Below are positions 62,963 through 64,000 of a stretch of 64,000 nt of DNA, one piece after another. A program made the translations under genes and the position numbers. Every line of letters starts with the position of its first letter. Position 1 is the first letter of the stretch. The stretch is from Paraphaeosphaeria minitans (lineage: Eukaryota; Ascomycota; Dothideomycetes; Pleosporales; Didymosphaeriaceae): positions 434,001 to 498,000 of the forward strand of contig WJXW01000006.1 in NCBI GenBank assembly GCA_015832175.1, written 5' to 3'. Under the pieces are notes generated by a model. The model ran no database searches. It was not told where the DNA came from and was given only the letters and a program-made list of their open reading frames with translations.

Positions 62963-63373
62963 TCGTGAAGACACTGCGCAGCGCACTTGATGCGATGCCG
63001 GTAGCCCTTTTATCATTACTTTTTGGCGGGCCGGGGGCGGGGCCAATGGGTGGGTGTGCATGTTACGGGACATGGTAGGTACCTACCGACCTACACCTCA
63101 GCATCCGAGTTTTGGGATGTGGGTAGTTTAGTGGCGGTGGAGGAGGTTGAATCGACGTTGGAAAGGATTGTAATAGAAGAAAGAAAGGAAAAGAGAAGGA
63201 CAGAAGGACAGAAGGAAGAAAGGAAAAAAGGAGAGAGAGACAGCAAGTGGATGTGGAGAGTTGCGTGGTGGGTTGAGTGATGAGTCTGTGTATTCTACTA
63301 CGTCGTACTACCTACCGTATGCTACCTAATGCCATGCCAGCAAAAACCAGCGTGTGCGTGTAAAGAAAACAAA

Positions 63374-63410
63374 GGCAAAGCAAAGCAAAGCAAAGCAAAG
63401 CAAAGCAAAG
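63374..63410 (+). repeat. (AAAGC)n pentanucleotide run
   Basis: Seven AAAGC units; a third pentamer locus in the window. Confidence 0.85.
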
Positions 63411-63825
63411 ATGAAAAATAAAATAGTAACACAACCCAGCGCCTGATGAGGAGTACAACTTCACCCTGAAGGTCTCAACCCACATGCACGCCCGCAGAAT
63501 CCCCAACACGAAAGACACCAGATCCCATCCAAAGCCCGGATCAAAAAGGCCGGAAAGCAGCAACGCCAGAGCCCGATCGTTGCCAAAATCTTCAAGGGAC
63601 GGAAAAGCAGGGCAACACGGTTTCCATCCCTAGCACTGGAGCAAGCAACCCACATCTTAAAATCATTTCCCCCGGATCCAAACGCCTAAAACATGCCAGA
63701 GCATCCCTCTAAAACATGCCGTCGCAGTCATCTTTGAAAGAAAAAAAATCTGCCAAGCTTCCCTCCCTTCTCACAGTCGAGTCGTGAGATGCGAGAGGCA
63801 ATCATGAGAATGGTAGACGAAGGGG

Positions 63826-64000
63826 CTACTGGTAGTACCCCGAGTTGCCAGCCGAAGTGCTGTTCGGGCCGCTGGACTGCCCACCGTCGTTGTGGATGAC
63901 GGTGCCGCTGGGCTTGCTGCCGTAGCGGTTGTTGCGGGTGGAGTGGCCGCGGTGGGCGTAAAGGCTTGAGGAGCTGGTTGGTGAGGAAGCTGATGTGGTC
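63826..64000 (-). CDS. 3' end of an unidentified Ser-rich protein
   Basis: A minus-strand frame enters from beyond the window and stops at the TAG 63826-63828. The visible 57 residues are Ser/Thr/Gly/Asn-rich (SSSLYAHRGHSTRNNRYG, SGTVIHNDGGQSS, ending SAGNSGYYQ). A disordered C-terminal tail is likely. The codon pattern and long open frame support it as coding, but there is no domain to name. Confidence 0.55.
   Translation of the reverse strand, partial: TTSASSPTSSSSLYAHRGHSTRNNRYGSKPSGTVIHNDGGQSSGPNSTSAGNSGYYQ

Larger units (their letters stand above)
61491..63825. other. Spacer with one doubtful spliced gene and TACC motifs
   Basis: About 2.3 kb. It includes the doubtful minus-strand gene at 62014-62523, a (CTAC)n run near 62936-62962, an AAAGC pentamer run at 63374-63410 and otherwise nothing recognised. 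Confidence 0.45.

Overview
The window is fungal nuclear DNA from a filamentous ascomycete (Pezizomycotina). Genes are separated by 0.3-7 kb and carry short introns of about 40-110 nt with GTRNGT-type donors, CTAAC/CTGAC-like branch sites and YAG acceptors. The gene set is typically fungal: a DUF3433 membrane protein, an AA9 polysaccharide monooxygenase, Zn2Cys6 and C2H2 regulators, Swp1, CSN1 and Nnf1. Dothideomycetes is my best guess from the gene set and the CCTA/TAGG-rich spacers, but the sequence alone does not prove it. No tRNA, rRNA, CRISPR array, plasmid or phage feature was seen.

Left part (1-31.6 kb), in order: 3' part of a choice-of-anchor B/LVIVD-like protein (+); DUF3433 protein (-); kinetochore protein Nnf1 (+); AA9 LPMO (+); a truncated glutathione S-transferase relic (-); a SET/MYND-like methyltransferase candidate (-) divergent from a LisH-WD40 protein (+) across a 236-bp shared promoter; a two-RRM RNA-binding protein (+); a DUF6919-like protein (+); Swp1/ribophorin II of the oligosaccharyltransferase (+); and two neighbouring alpha/beta hydrolases (-).

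Middle part (31.6-47.2 kb): a large single-pass membrane protein with an EGF-like module (+), COP9 signalosome subunit 1 (+), a 339-bp perfect CTTCCT hexanucleotide array, a Zn2Cys6 regulator whose zinc cluster is split by a GC-AG intron (-), pentamer and 9-mer arrays, and a C2H2 zinc-finger regulator with a detached C-terminal exon (-).

Right part: 47.2-54.7 kb is a gene desert of short tandem repeats and scattered TAGG/CCTA runs. It is followed by a RING protein (+), a Gly-Ser-Asp repeat protein (+), and an AT-richer stretch (about 57.8-62.5 kb). That stretch holds decayed copies of a TRI12-type MFS transporter and an AtuA-family protein (both -), a small Cys-rich N-terminal protein (+) and a doubtful spliced gene (-). 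The window ends in the 3' end of a Ser-rich protein (-).

The genes are mostly unrelated housekeeping functions (kinetochore, glycosylation, protein turnover, transcription). I see no biosynthetic cluster, operon-like system or defence island. The most unusual material is structural: the pure hexamer array, the repeat desert, the relic genes and the splice-site oddities. Exon coordinates were assembled by hand from splice signals and reading phase. Where every junction closes the frame this is stated; no homology search was run.
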